Part shown: in pieces, positions 1 to 8,519 of the stretch
Layout of the letters: each line of letters begins with the position of its first letter
How positions within the stretch are numbered: the stretch's first letter is position 1
From: Rhodospirillales bacterium
Lineage (GTDB): Bacteria; Pseudomonadota; Alphaproteobacteria; Rhodospirillales; Casp-alpha2
NCBI GenBank assembly: GCA_017644185.1
Contig: JAEPMA010000006.1
Location: forward strand, 62,001-126,000
DNA: 64,000 nucleotides
Reading direction: 5' to 3'
Position numbers and translations under genes: made by a program
Notes under the pieces: model-generated
Told to the model about the DNA's origin: nothing
Seen by the model: only the letters and a program-made list of their open reading frames with translations
Database searches by the model: none

Positions 1-875
1 GCGGCACCGGAGACATCGCCCTCGCGCTCGCCCAGGAACAGCTCGGACGGATTTTCGACTTCATCCAGACCGCCGTCCGACATTTCGAAGACGCCGATCT
101 CGTCGGCCGGACCGAAGCGGTTTTTGACGGCGCGCAAGATCCGGAACTGATGCGAGCGCTCACCTTCGAAATGAAGGACGGTGTCGACCATGTGTTCGAG
201 TACGCGCGGGCCGGCGATGGTGCCTTCCTTGGTGACGTGACCAACGAGGAGGAGGGCGAAGCCGCGCCGTTTGGCGAGTCTTATCAATTCCTGCGCCGAC
301 GCGCGCACCTGAGAGACGGTGCCCGGCGCGGATTCCAGATTGTCGAGGAACATGGTCTGGATGGAATCGATGACCACCACGTCGAGATGGTCGGGCGTGT
401 CGAGGGTCGCGACGATATCGCGAACGCTGGTCGCGGCGGCGAGGGAAACGGGGGCCTTGTCGAGACCCAGCCTGCGCGCGCGCAATCTTAGCTGCGCGAT
501 GGCTTCTTCGCCGGAGATATAGACCGTCTTGCCGGTCCCCGCGAGCTTGGCGGTGACCTGCATCAGAAGGGTGGACTTGCCGATCCCGGGATCCCCACCG
601 ACCAGAACGGCCGAGCCGGGCACCAGACCGCCACCGAGGACCCGGTCGAATTCGGCGATGCCGGCAACGCGGCGGGGCGGGTCTTTTTCATGGCCGTCGA
701 GGCCGACGAATTCGATCTTCTTACCGCGTTTTCCCCCAAGCCCCTTGGGCGCGCTTTCGGGGCCGGCTTCCTCGGTCAGGCTGTTCCACGCACCGCAGGC
801 GTCGCAACGGCCCATCCATTTCGGATGCGTGGCGCCGCATTCCTGGCAGACATAGGTGGATTTCGCTTTGGCCAA
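1..875 (-). CDS. radA: DNA repair/recombination protein RadA (Sms), 3' end outside window
   Basis: RadA is a RecA-like ATPase that promotes branch migration and processing of recombination intermediates. The visible part begins with a C4 zinc finger (Cys10, 13, 24, 27; CQECG and CDACG), then a Walker A motif GGDPGIGKST, a Walker B region ending VVVIDSIQTM, and the RadA signature KNRFG near residue 249. The C-terminal Lon-like domain lies beyond base 1. The start is a TTG at 875 with the typical MAKAKSTYVC opening and a GAGGGAG ribosome site a few bases upstream. It lies downstream of the mla genes on the same strand, but a plus-strand GST gene and a repeat element separate them, so it probably has its own promoter in 876-998. 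Confidence 0.96.
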   Translation of the reverse strand, partial: MAKAKSTYVCQECGATHPKWMGRCDACGAWNSLTEEAGPESAPKGLGGKRGKKIEFVGLDGHEKDPPRRVAGIAEFDRVLGGGLVPGSAVLVGGDPGIGKSTLLMQVTAKLAGTGKTVYISGEEAIAQLRLRARRLGLDKAPVSLAAATSVRDIVATLDTPDHLDVVVIDSIQTMFLDNLESAPGTVSQVRASAQELIRLAKRRGFALLLVGHVTKEGTIAGPRVLEHMVDTVLHFEGERSHQFRILRAVKNRFGPADEIGVFEMSDGGLDEVENPSELFLGEREGDVSGA

Positions 876-998
876 GCCTCGCTCCCTCAGCCCAGAGAGA
901 TTGAGGCTTAAGACAAACCGGGCGTTGCCGCAAGCGGCCTCGTTTTTTGTGTGACCGATCTGTACACTCCAGCGCTTTCGGAGACACGGAGACCGCCG

Positions 999-1643
999 AT
1001 GTATACGCTTTTCTGGTCAACAAGAACCGCCGCAATCGCCCCGGATGCGGTGCTGAGCGAGGCGAACGCCGATTTCGTCCGAAAAGAGGTGAAACGAACG
1101 GCGGGGCGTGTCGATGATCCCGAATTCGAGAAGATTTCTCCCATGAAGCAGATTCCGGCGCTGCAGTTGCCGGACGGTACCGTGTTGTGCGAATCGCTGG
1201 CGATCTCGCTGGCGCTCGCCGAACGGCTGCCGGAAGCCGATATTCTACCCCCGCCCGGGTCGAACGAACGCGCCGTGGTCTATCGCTGGCTGATGCACAT
1301 GATCTGCAACATTTACGAGGTCGACTTAAGACACAGCTACGCAGATCGATACACCACCGACCCTGATGGGGTCGCGGGCGTGCGCGCCGCTGCCGAAGAG
1401 CGGTGGGACAGGGCGTTTAAGATAATCGAGGACGCGATTGATGGCGGCGCCTGGTTCGTCGGGGGGCGGTTTTCGCTCGCCGACGTTTATCTGGCGGCGA
1501 CAGTCTGTTGGCACTACGACACCCCGGCGTTATTAGAGCGCTCCCCCAACATCGCCCGGGTATGCGGCAATGTGCGCAAGCGCGACAAAACGGGGCCGTT
1601 GTTCGCGCTTTATAAAATGAACGAGCTGGACGGGTTAGTTTGA
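999..1643 (+). CDS. glutathione S-transferase family protein
   Basis: A cytosolic two-domain GST-fold protein of 214 residues. The N-terminal thioredoxin-like half has the diagnostic cis-proline stretch (KQIPALQLPDGT) followed by the E-S pair that binds the glutathione gamma-glutamyl group (LCESLAIS). The C-terminal helical half contains the conserved GGRFSLADVYLA element with its N-capping Ser/Asp. I prefer the ATG at 999 over an upstream GTG at 951, because the GST fold starts right there (MYTLFWS) and a GGAG lies upstream. It is divergent from radA. The substrate cannot be inferred; the first-strand catalytic Ser/Cys is not obvious. Confidence 0.88.
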   Translation: MYTLFWSTRTAAIAPDAVLSEANADFVRKEVKRTAGRVDDPEFEKISPMKQIPALQLPDGTVLCESLAISLALAERLPEADILPPPGSNERAVVYRWLMHMICNIYEVDLRHSYADRYTTDPDGVAGVRAAAEERWDRAFKIIEDAIDGGAWFVGGRFSLADVYLAATVCWHYDTPALLERSPNIARVCGNVRKRDKTGPLFALYKMNELDGLV

Positions 1644-1773
1644 GTCTGAAGCCTGTTTCCCGGCCTTGAGCCGGGACCGATTTCCGATATCCCACTGATC
1701 TTGCCATGGGGCCCGGACCGGACCTTCGTCCCGTCCGGGAGACAAAAGCTTGGATTTTCTCTCAATTCACACT

Positions 1774-1880
1774 TCCCCCTCACCTAACCTCTCCCCCTGA
1801 AGGGGGAGAGGGATTGCATCGATGCGCTTCGGCAGGGTCCCTCTTCCCCGCGAAGGCGGGGGAGAGGACAGGTGAGGGGG
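1774..1880. repeat. intergenic CTCCCC-type palindromic element
   Basis: The 264-base gap between the GST and mlaF holds an extended imperfect palindrome. The left arm (about 1775-1797) reads CCCCCTCACCTAACCTCTCC and the right arm (about 1858-1880) is close to its reverse complement. Smaller nested hairpins sit inside at 1791-1811 and 1844-1863. Similar CTCCCCCTCACC palindromes are common intergenic elements in alphaproteobacteria. It could also serve as a bidirectional terminator for the converging GST and mlaF genes, though no U-tract is evident. Confidence 0.7.
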
Positions 1881-1907
1881 CTAAATTAAAGGGGCGAAGA
1901 TCAGGAA

Positions 1908-2693
1908 TTAATGTCTGACCGCCATCTTGATCGGGCCGTCGGCGCGGCCGTGGATGAACTGATCCACGTATTCGTTGTCCGAATGATCGATGGCGTCGGT
2001 CGGACCCGCCCAGATGATGCGCCCGTCATAGAGCATCGCGATGCGGTCGCCGATCTTACGCGCCGACGCCATATCGTGGGTGATGGTAACGGCGGTCGCG
2101 CCCACGGTCTGGTTCACATGCACGATCAGGTTGTTGATGACGTCGGCCATGATCGGGTCGAGGCCGGTGGTCGGCTCGTCGAAGAAGATGATTTCCGGGT
2201 TGGTGGCGATGGCGCGCGCCAGACCGACGCGTTTCTGCATGCCCCCCGAAAGCTCGGCGGGGGAAAGGTCGAGGACATCCGGCGCCAGCCCGACGAGCCT
2301 GAGTTTCTCGACCGCGATGTCGCGGGCATCGGCGCGGGTGCATTGTTTTCTCGCCAGAAGCCCGAACGCGACGTTTTCCCAGACGGGTAATGAGTCGAAC
2401 AGCGCCGCCGCCTGAAACAGCATCCCCACCTGGCGGTTAATGTCTTCGCGTTCCGATGCGGACATCGTCGTGACTTCTTTATCATCGATGGTGATAGAGC
2501 CCGAGTCCGGCTTCAGAAGGCCCAGCATGCACTTGATCGTGACGGACTTACCCGTCCCCGAGCCGCCGATGATGACGACGCTCTCACCCTTGCCGATCTC
2601 CAGGTCGACATGATCCAGCACCACCTTCTTGCCGCCCGCAAACGTCTTGCGGACGCCGGACAGTCGGATCTTGGCGGCGTTATCCTGCGACAT
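1908..2693 (-). CDS. mlaF: MlaF-type lipid ABC transporter ATP-binding protein
   Basis: The ATPase of an MCE/Mla-type transporter that moves phospholipids between the inner membrane and the periplasm. In 261 residues it shows Walker A GGSGTGKS (43-50), the ABC signature LSGGMQKR (148-155), Walker B IIFFDEPTTGLDP (168-180) and the H-loop in VTITHDMAS. GGMQKR and DEPTTGLDP are characteristic of the MlaF/MkL family. The start overlaps the end of mlaE by 14 bases, so the two are translationally coupled. No mlaD-type MCE gene follows; the next downstream features are a repeat and the GST. Confidence 0.94.
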   Translation of the reverse strand: MSQDNAAKIRLSGVRKTFAGGKKVVLDHVDLEIGKGESVVIIGGSGTGKSVTIKCMLGLLKPDSGSITIDDKEVTTMSASEREDINRQVGMLFQAAALFDSLPVWENVAFGLLARKQCTRADARDIAVEKLRLVGLAPDVLDLSPAELSGGMQKRVGLARAIATNPEIIFFDEPTTGLDPIMADVINNLIVHVNQTVGATAVTITHDMASARKIGDRIAMLYDGRIIWAGPTDAIDHSDNEYVDQFIHGRADGPIKMAVRH

Positions 2694-3468
2694 CTTTGGT
2701 GAAGAACAGAAGGGTCAAGATGTAGTTGAAGCACAGGATCAGGATCGAGGCCGAGACAACCGCGTTGGTCGTCGCCTTACCGACCCCCTGTGCACCCCCA
2801 CCCGAATAATACCCGTGGTAGCACCCCATCAATGTGGTGATGAAACCGAACACCGACGCCTTCACGAGCCCCGAGATGACGTCGATGGCTTCCATGAACT
2901 CCCACGTGTTCTGGAGATAGTTGGACGGGTTGAAGCCGAGTTTATAGACCGACACGAGATAGCCCCCGAACACCCCGATGATATCGGCGATGAAAACGAC
3001 GAGGGGAAGCATGAGGGTGCCCGCGATCAGGCGCGGCGCCACCAGATACTTCATCGGGTTGGTCGAAAGGGTGGTCAGGGCGTCGACTTGTTCGGTCACG
3101 CGCATGGTGCCGATTTCGGCGGCCATGGCGGCGCCGATGCGGCCCGCGATCATCAACCCGCCCAGAACCGGGCCAAGTTCTCGGGTGATCGACAGCACGA
3201 CGACGTTGGCGATGGCGCCTTCCGCTGAAAAACGCGCGAAGCCGGTGTAACTCTGAAGCGCCAGGACCATCCCCGCGAAAATCGCCGTCAGGCCGACGAC
3301 GGGCAGGGTGAAGAAGCCGATCTCGATCACTTGCCTTAAGAGCTGGCGGCCATAGAACGGCGGGCGCACGCAGTGGGACACACCATCGACCGTAAACATG
3401 GAAAGCCGGCCGGTCGTGGCAAGGAACGCGAGGAACGCCCTGCCGATTGGCCGCAACGGATTGATCAT
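2680..3468 (-). CDS. mlaE: MlaE family lipid ABC transporter permease
   Basis: An inner-membrane permease of the MlaE family, 262 residues with about five hydrophobic segments. The conserved core is visible: ELGPVLGGLMIAGRIGAAMAAEIG, with Glu and Arg in the membrane coupling helix, followed by TEQVDALTTLSTNPMKYLVAPR. An N-terminal amphipathic segment precedes the first membrane helix. The ATG overlaps the alr stop codon (ATGA, 4 bases), which puts it in the alr-mlaE-mlaF operon. The substrate is presumably phospholipid, by family. Confidence 0.94.
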   Translation of the reverse strand: MINPLRPIGRAFLAFLATTGRLSMFTVDGVSHCVRPPFYGRQLLRQVIEIGFFTLPVVGLTAIFAGMVLALQSYTGFARFSAEGAIANVVVLSITRELGPVLGGLMIAGRIGAAMAAEIGTMRVTEQVDALTTLSTNPMKYLVAPRLIAGTLMLPLVVFIADIIGVFGGYLVSVYKLGFNPSNYLQNTWEFMEAIDVISGLVKASVFGFITTLMGCYHGYYSGGGAQGVGKATTNAVVSASILILCFNYILTLLFFTKDVAG

Positions 3469-4577
3469 GCACCAGCCCCTTTGTACGTGCGGGCGTAACG
3501 TGGCCCGAGACCGGTTAATACTTCATAGGGGATGGTCTGCCAATCCTTCGCGAGGTCGTCGGGGGTGCGGTGGCGGCCCAGAAATTCAGCCATTGCCCCC
3601 GGTTTCGCCAGATGGCCGGGAACGTCGGTGACATCCAGGGTGATCAGATCCATCGACACGCGACCGACGATCGGGGCTTTGTGACCCTCGATGGTGGCGA
3701 AGCCGGTATCCGATCCGATACGGTGAAATCCGTCCGCGTACCCGATAGGAACGGTCGCGACTTTTCTCGCTCCCTGAACGGGGTGGGTTGCCCCGTAACC
3801 GATCGTTTCCGGCTTGTCGACGTGCCTGATCTGCAGAATTCTCGCTTCGAGCGTCACCGGGTTCGACATGGGGTTTTCCAGGTGCGGGACGGGGTTGCCC
3901 CCGTAAAGGGCGACCCCCGGGCGGGCGATGTCGAAATGGTAGTCGGCTCCCAGGAATATCCCCGACGAGTTGCAGAGCGACCCCGTGCCTCGCCCAAGCC
4001 TGCCAAACGCGGATTTGAACAGATCCAACTGCCTTGCCGACTGATCGCTCTCCACGACATCGGCGCTGGCGAGGTGGGTCATCACGAGGCCGAGGTCGAT
4101 CCCGTCGAGATATTCTTCGGCGTCGTTCAGGAAGGTTTCGGTCTCGGTGAGGTCGAGGCCCAGGCGGCACATACCGGTATCGATGTGGACGTCGGCCTTG
4201 AGCCGCTTGTCACGTGCTTTCGCCGCCGCGCGCCAGAGCGCGATATCACCAAGTGAATTTAATACAGGTGTCAGGCCGTAATTCAGATATTCGTCAACGG
4301 CATCGGGCAGGGGGCCGTTGAGGACGTGGATATTTACGTTCGGCAGCTCGTCCCGAACCACGACACCCTCGTGGGGATGGGCGACGAAGAAATCCTCGCA
4401 CCCCGCATGATGAAGCGCACGGACGACGGGGCGCGCACCGAGCCCATAACCGTTGCCCTTGACCGCGGCGCCGGCCTTGGCGCCGGAAGCGTCGAGCCTG
4501 CCCTGCAACAACCGGTAATTGGCCGCCACGACATCGAGGTCGATGGTCAGTTTTGCCGCGTAGAGATCGTCAGACAC
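3465..4577 (-). CDS. alr: alanine racemase
   Basis: A PLP-dependent racemase making D-alanine for peptidoglycan. The PLP lysine is Lys40 in AAVKGNGYGLGA; the family usually has K-A-N-A-Y-G here, so the two Gly substitutions are slightly unusual but the Lys, Asn and Tyr are kept. The opposing catalytic tyrosine is Tyr261 in TIGYGATHP, followed by VATVPIGYADGFHR. The length of 370 residues is normal. The start is GTG at 4577 with AGGG upstream. It lies 57 bases after dnaB and is the first gene of a coupled trio with mlaE and mlaF. Confidence 0.96.
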   Translation of the reverse strand: MSDDLYAAKLTIDLDVVAANYRLLQGRLDASGAKAGAAVKGNGYGLGARPVVRALHHAGCEDFFVAHPHEGVVVRDELPNVNIHVLNGPLPDAVDEYLNYGLTPVLNSLGDIALWRAAAKARDKRLKADVHIDTGMCRLGLDLTETETFLNDAEEYLDGIDLGLVMTHLASADVVESDQSARQLDLFKSAFGRLGRGTGSLCNSSGIFLGADYHFDIARPGVALYGGNPVPHLENPMSNPVTLEARILQIRHVDKPETIGYGATHPVQGARKVATVPIGYADGFHRIGSDTGFATIEGHKAPIVGRVSMDLITLDVTDVPGHLAKPGAMAEFLGRHRTPDDLAKDWQTIPYEVLTGLGPRYARTYKGAGA

Positions 4578-4634
4578 GAAGTGACCCTGCTTTCACCCAT
4601 TCGTCCCCGCAGTCTGATGGGTGGGGGCCCGAAG

Positions 4635-6158
4635 TCAATAATCGTCGTGTTGTTCTTCGAGGTTGCCGAAGCGTGTGAACTCGCCGATGAACGCCAGTTT
4701 GACGGAGCCGACGGGACCGTGACGCTGCTTGGCGACGATGACCTCGGCCTTGCCGCGGGCGCGTTCGACGCGTTCTTCCCAGCCCGATTGCCGTTGAGCG
4801 AATTTTTCCGGGCTCTCGTCGGCACGCTGCATGGGCTCGGCTTTCTCAAGATAGTATTCGTCGCGATAGATGAACATGACGACGTCCGCATCCTGCTCGA
4901 TCGAGCCCGATTCGCGAAGGTCGGCCAGCTGCGGACGTTTGTCCTCGCGCTGTTCGACCTGACGCGAGAGCTGCGAGAGCGCGATCACGGGAACGTCCAG
5001 TTCCTTGGCGAGCGTTTTCAGACCCCGGGTGATTTCCGAGACTTCCTGCACACGCCCGTCGGAACGCGATTTGGCGCTACCCGAAATCAGCTGAAGGTAG
5101 TCGACAACGATCAGCCCGAGGTCGTTCTGGCGCTTGAGGCGCCGGGCGCGGGTGCGAAGTGCGCTGACCGTGAGGGCAGGCGTGTCGTCGATGAAGATCG
5201 GCACTTCATGAAGGGCGTTCGACGCCTGGGCGAGGCGCGAGAATTCCTCGTTCGTCAATTCACCCTTACGCATCCGGTCCGACGATACGTTCGACTGTTC
5301 CGAGAGAATACGTGCGGCGAGCTGTTCGGCCGACATTTCGAGGGAGAAGAAACCGACGACGGCGCCCTCGGCGCCTTTGGTGTCGAGGTGGTTCTTGGCG
5401 GCGTTGTAGGCGATGTTGGTGGCGAGCGCTGTTTTCCCCATGGCGGGACGGCCGGCGAGGATCAGAAGGTCCGAACGGTGCAACCCGCCCAGCAGCTTAT
5501 CCAGATCGATCAGGTCGGTCCCGACACCGGCAAGGCCGCCCTGGCGGGCGTGCGCCGCGTCAGCCACCTTGATCGCTTCCATGACCGCGGTCTTGAACGG
5601 CTGGAAGCCGCCGTCGAAGTCGCCGGTCGTGGCGAGGTCGTAGAGGGCCTGTTCCGCTTCCTCGATCTGTGAGGTCGCTTCCAGATCGATATCGTTTTCG
5701 TACGCTTCGTTGACGACCCGCTCACCGAGCGCGATCAGCTCGCGCCGGAGATGCATGTCATAAATGATGCGGCCGTATTCGCGTGAGTTGATGACGTTGA
5801 TGGCGCTGGCGGCGAGGTGCGCCAGATATTGTGCGCCGCCGATGTCTTCAAGGGAGTTGTCGGCCTCGAAATAGGGGCGCAGCGTCGTCGGGTCGGCGAT
5901 CTGGCCACGGTCGATCAGCTTGTTCATCGCCTCGTAGATGCGGGCGTGCGCGGTCAGGGCGAAATGCTCCGCACGCAAGAACTCCGCGACCTGCTCCATC
6001 GCCCGGTTGTCGACGAAGATCGCGCCAAGAAGCCCGCGCTCCGCTTCGATGTTGCGCGGCAGTTGTCGGAACGCCGGCGTTTCGAATTCGGACGCGTCTT
6101 CTTCCGGGACGAGGTCCTCGGAGGTGCTTGCCGTGTTTGTAACCATGGTTCGGAACAT
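4635..6158 (-). CDS. dnaB: replicative DNA helicase DnaB
   Basis: The hexameric helicase of the replication fork, 507 residues. The N-terminal primase-interaction domain (LPRNIEAERGLLGAIF onwards) is followed by a RecA-like domain with Walker A GRPAMGKTA at 236-244, the motif FSLEMSAEQLAARI, Walker B LIVVDYLQLI and the arginine-finger region SGSIEQDADVVMFIYR. No intein is present. The start could be ATG 6158 or the ATG four codons later; neither has a clear Shine-Dalgarno. Two perfect DnaA boxes lie 25-43 bases upstream. A terminator behind rplI means dnaB probably has its own promoter in 6160-6500. Confidence 0.97.
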   Translation of the reverse strand: MFRTMVTNTASTSEDLVPEEDASEFETPAFRQLPRNIEAERGLLGAIFVDNRAMEQVAEFLRAEHFALTAHARIYEAMNKLIDRGQIADPTTLRPYFEADNSLEDIGGAQYLAHLAASAINVINSREYGRIIYDMHLRRELIALGERVVNEAYENDIDLEATSQIEEAEQALYDLATTGDFDGGFQPFKTAVMEAIKVADAAHARQGGLAGVGTDLIDLDKLLGGLHRSDLLILAGRPAMGKTALATNIAYNAAKNHLDTKGAEGAVVGFFSLEMSAEQLAARILSEQSNVSSDRMRKGELTNEEFSRLAQASNALHEVPIFIDDTPALTVSALRTRARRLKRQNDLGLIVVDYLQLISGSAKSRSDGRVQEVSEITRGLKTLAKELDVPVIALSQLSRQVEQREDKRPQLADLRESGSIEQDADVVMFIYRDEYYLEKAEPMQRADESPEKFAQRQSGWEERVERARGKAEVIVAKQRHGPVGSVKLAFIGEFTRFGNLEEQHDDY

Positions 6159-6182
6159 ACTCGGACACGCAAAAAATGCTTA

Positions 6183-6201
6183 TGTGGATAAGTGTGGATA
6201 A
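6183..6201 (-). promoter_or_regulatory. two tandem DnaA boxes upstream of dnaB
   Basis: On the minus strand the sequence is TTATCCACAcTTATCCACA: two perfect matches to the 9-bp DnaA consensus, in the same orientation, with starts 10 bp apart (about one helical turn). They lie 25-43 bases before the dnaB ATG. This suggests DnaA-dependent control of dnaB, or titration of DnaA. The region is not AT-rich enough, nor the boxes numerous enough, to call an origin. Confidence 0.75.
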
Positions 6202-6378
6202 CGTGGAAAACCGCAAAATAATTCGGGTGATCGTGTGATATGGGCCGTTGACTTTCTTCTTGAGCAAGCGGAATCGCAAAGTTCTCCGGCGAACCTTGAG
6301 TTAATTTGATTTTGCTTGAGCCGTCATTCGGGACCCGGACCCGGGGTGATGCGTGCGTCTTGAACGCCCTTCACCGTC

Positions 6379-6515
6379 ACCCTGAACTTGATTCAGGGTC
6401 CATCCTTCGAGACGGCCTTACCGGCCTCCTCAGGATGAGGCCGGGATTAAATCCTCATGCTGAGGAGCGAAGCGTCTCGAAGCATGGATTATGGGTCCTG
6501 AATCGAGTTCAGGAC
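6379..6515. repeat. dispersed palindromic intergenic repeat cluster (copy 1)
   Basis: The 442-base gap between rplI and dnaB carries three repeat units of a family seen elsewhere in this window: ACCCTGAACTTGATTCAGGG near 6379-6398, CCTCATGCTGAGGAG... CGTCTCGAAGCATG near 6452-6486, and GTCCTGAATCGAGTTCAGGA near 6495-6514. Each is a palindrome of 8-9 bp arms. Besides these, the gap holds the rplI terminator and the DnaA boxes; I see no gene in it. Confidence 0.8.
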
Positions 6516-6540
6516 GACGACGATTTTTTGTATGGAAACA

Positions 6541-6572
6541 AAAAGAAAGGGCGCGCTCCGAAGAGCGCGCCC
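6541..6572 (-). terminator. rho-independent terminator after rplI
   Basis: On the minus strand a perfect stem GGGCGCGCTCT / AGCGCGCCC around a TCGG-type loop (6549-6572) is followed by TTTCTTTT (6541-6548). It sits 29 bases past the rplI stop codon. It should end the rpsF-rpsR-DUF2232-rplI transcript and separate it from dnaB. Confidence 0.9.
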
Positions 6573-6600
6573 AGGGTCACTTTGACCGTTGCCGGTAAGT

Positions 6601-7314
6601 TCAGGACGATTTTTCTTCGTCGTCCGCGGCTTCCTCGGCAGGGGCTTCCGCAGCGGCTTCGTCCTCGTCGGACGTCGCGGCTTCGGCCTCGGCTTGCGCG
6701 TCGGCAACCGCATCCTCGGCGGCGCCTTCCTCGAACACCGCACCGGCCTGTTCCGCGACCGCGATGGCGGCTTCGGCGGCAGCTTCGGCTTCGGCCTCGA
6801 TTTCTATCTGTTCCTGCTGGGCGAGGGACAGAACGGCGGCGCCGGTTTGTTCCTGGGTATCCGCTTCGTCCTGCGAACGGGCGACGTTGGCCATCACCTC
6901 GACGATCACTTCGCCGTGCAGTTCGATCCGGACCTCGTGCAGGCCGATGGTCTTGATCGGCTTGTCGAGGATGATCTGACCGCGCCGAACGGTCACACCG
7001 GCTGCGGTGATCGCGTCGGCGATGTCGCGTCCGGTGACCGAGCCGTAAAGCTGGCCGGCGTCACCTGCCTGGCGGATCAGGACAACCTTCATGTCGGTCA
7101 TCTTGGCGGCGACCGCTTCGGCTTCCTGTTTGCGTTTCAGGTTGTCGGCTTCGAGTTGCGCGCGCTGCGCGTCGAAGTGCGACTTGTTTTGATCGGTTGC
7201 CCGAAGGGCCTTACCTTGGGGGAGCAGAAAATTACGGGCAAAGCCGGGCTTCACTTTGACGATGTCGCCCATCTGACCGAGTTTTTCGATACGCTCCAAC
7301 AGAATGACTTCCAT
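6601..7314 (-). CDS. rplI: 50S ribosomal protein bL9 with long acidic tail
   Basis: bL9 binds 23S rRNA at the base of the L1 stalk. Residues 1-146 are a complete bL9: N-domain [17 protein letters not shown]...[13 protein letters not shown], connecting helix, then the C-domain ending in VEVMANVAR. Residues 147-237 form a tail of about 90 residues made mostly of Ala, Glu, Asp and Gln, with a single basic residue (Lys235). bL9 is typically about 150 residues and alphaproteobacterial versions often carry a modest tail, so this one is unusually long. Its ATG overlaps the stop of the upstream membrane protein (TAATG). Confidence 0.96.
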   Translation of the reverse strand: MEVILLERIEKLGQMGDIVKVKPGFARNFLLPQGKALRATDQNKSHFDAQRAQLEADNLKRKQEAEAVAAKMTDMKVVLIRQAGDAGQLYGSVTGRDIADAITAAGVTVRRGQIILDKPIKTIGLHEVRIELHGEVIVEVMANVARSQDEADTQEQTGAAVLSLAQQEQIEIEAEAEAAAEAAIAVAEQAGAVFEEGAAEDAVADAQAEAEAATSDEDEAAAEAPAEEAADDEEKSS

Positions 7315-8258
7315 TATTCACTCTCCTGGTCATTGACCGGCTGCATCCGTTTACGCAGTCCGATCCACTGTTCCAAAATACCGGCGCCCGCGACCAGAAA
7401 CGTGGTCCAACCGAGCACCATGAGAAGTACGTAAAATGCGACAAGCAGCAGCGTCCCGCTCGCGACCCTGCGGGCGAAGGTATGCACGACGGCAAGACCC
7501 AGCAGGAAAAACGGTACCAGCGCCACGATCACCAGATTGCGGCCGAGATAGCTCCAGTCCCCGGGGACCACAAGGGCAACGACGCCCGCGCCGACCAGGA
7601 GCCATGAGCACCAGTCCGGCAAAGTGATTTCCGAGTAAGCGACCTTCGGACGCAGGTTGCGTTCTGATCTCACCAGCGCGGATTGACCCGCGGCGGCGTT
7701 CACCAGATGCATGACGACCCAGCTTGCGACAGCCATTCCAGGGAAGAACGGCGCCAACGTTCCGGCGATGGTGGCGCGGGAATCGGCGGGCATGTCTGCG
7801 CCCATCCGTTCCAGTGCCGTGCCGATGAGGTTGGTGACGAGTTCCTGCAAAGGTGCCGTGCTCTCGTCCATGATCGCCATCATGGCGAAAAACGCGAGCG
7901 CGGCCGCACCGACGAATGTGAGTGTGCCGATCAGGTTCCCGGCGGGATACCAGACCGGGTTGCCCTCGTTGTCGGGTTGGGTGCGCAAGGCAAGCTGGCA
8001 AAGCATGATCGCGGGTACCGCGTACACAAACGCGAACGGAAGCGCCGAGAACGAACTGCCGATCAATCCGGCCGTGAACACCGCCGCAAGACCGGCCGTG
8101 ACCACGCCCTTCGTTCCAATCCCGAGCCCCGCCAGATAAAGCGGCAGGGGCGCGAAATAGAACAATGGGAACGCCAGGAATGAGCCGAACACGATCGCAA
8201 AAACCGCGACCGCGCTGCAAATTCCGGCGCTGAGCGCCATGATTGGGGTTAAAGGCAT
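7314..8258 (-). CDS. DUF2232-type multi-pass membrane protein
   Basis: An integral membrane protein of 314 residues with roughly eight hydrophobic segments and few soluble loops, starting [27 protein letters not shown]. It resembles the YybS/DUF2232 family, often found between rpsR and rplI in alphaproteobacteria. No biochemical role is established that I can state. It sits 36 bases after rpsR and overlaps rplI by one base, so it is co-transcribed with three ribosomal protein genes. It could be a transporter-like or assembly protein; nothing in the sequence decides. Confidence 0.8.
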   Translation of the reverse strand: MPLTPIMALSAGICSAVAVFAIVFGSFLAFPLFYFAPLPLYLAGLGIGTKGVVTAGLAAVFTAGLIGSSFSALPFAFVYAVPAIMLCQLALRTQPDNEGNPVWYPAGNLIGTLTFVGAAALAFFAMMAIMDESTAPLQELVTNLIGTALERMGADMPADSRATIAGTLAPFFPGMAVASWVVMHLVNAAAGQSALVRSERNLRPKVAYSEITLPDWCSWLLVGAGVVALVVPGDWSYLGRNLVIVALVPFFLLGLAVVHTFARRVASGTLLLVAFYVLLMVLGWTTFLVAGAGILEQWIGLRKRMQPVNDQESE

Positions 8259-8294
8259 CCGTTCCGTCCGCTTCGGCGCGATAGCGCCTACGCC

Positions 8295-8519
8295 TTACTT
8301 AACGACGTAGGGAAGCAGACCCAGGAAGCGGGCGCGCTTGATGGCGCGGGCCAGTTCCCGTTGCTTCTTCGCGGAAACAGCCGTGATACGGCTGGGGACG
8401 ATCTTGCCGCGCTCGGACACGTAACGGCCGAGCAGTTTCAGATCCTTGTAGTCGATCTTGGGTGCATTGGTGCCGGAGAACGGGCACGTTTTGCGGCGGC
8501 GGAAGAAACCACGTCTCAT
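8295..8519 (-). CDS. rpsR: 30S ribosomal protein bS18
   Basis: bS18 binds 16S rRNA on the platform together with bS6. At 74 residues, with [31 protein letters not shown] and the basic stretch [22 protein letters not shown], this is a standard bS18. A GGAG lies eight bases before the ATG, and the ATG overlaps the rpsF stop codon (TAATG), indicating coupled translation of the S6/S18 pair. Confidence 0.98.
   Translation of the reverse strand: MRRGFFRRRKTCPFSGTNAPKIDYKDLKLLGRYVSERGKIVPSRITAVSAKKQRELARAIKRARFLGLLPYVVK

Noticed and set aside
1706-1918. 70-codon plus-strand frame after the GST gene
   Set aside because: It consists mostly of the CTCCCC palindromic repeat and overlaps mlaF.
4326-5672. 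Long open frame on the strand opposite dnaB
   Set aside because: It is a mirror of the dnaB codons in a GC-rich genome. The protein has no recognisable domain, while dnaB is fully conserved.
5848-6279. 143-codon minus-strand frame overlapping the dnaB start and the DnaA boxes
   Set aside because: It is out of frame with dnaB, its C-terminal part is a frame-shifted DnaB sequence, and there is no independent support.
6160-6300. Replication origin near dnaB because of the DnaA boxes
   Set aside because: Only two boxes, no clear AT-rich unwinding element and none of the usual origin neighbours; gene regulation is simpler.
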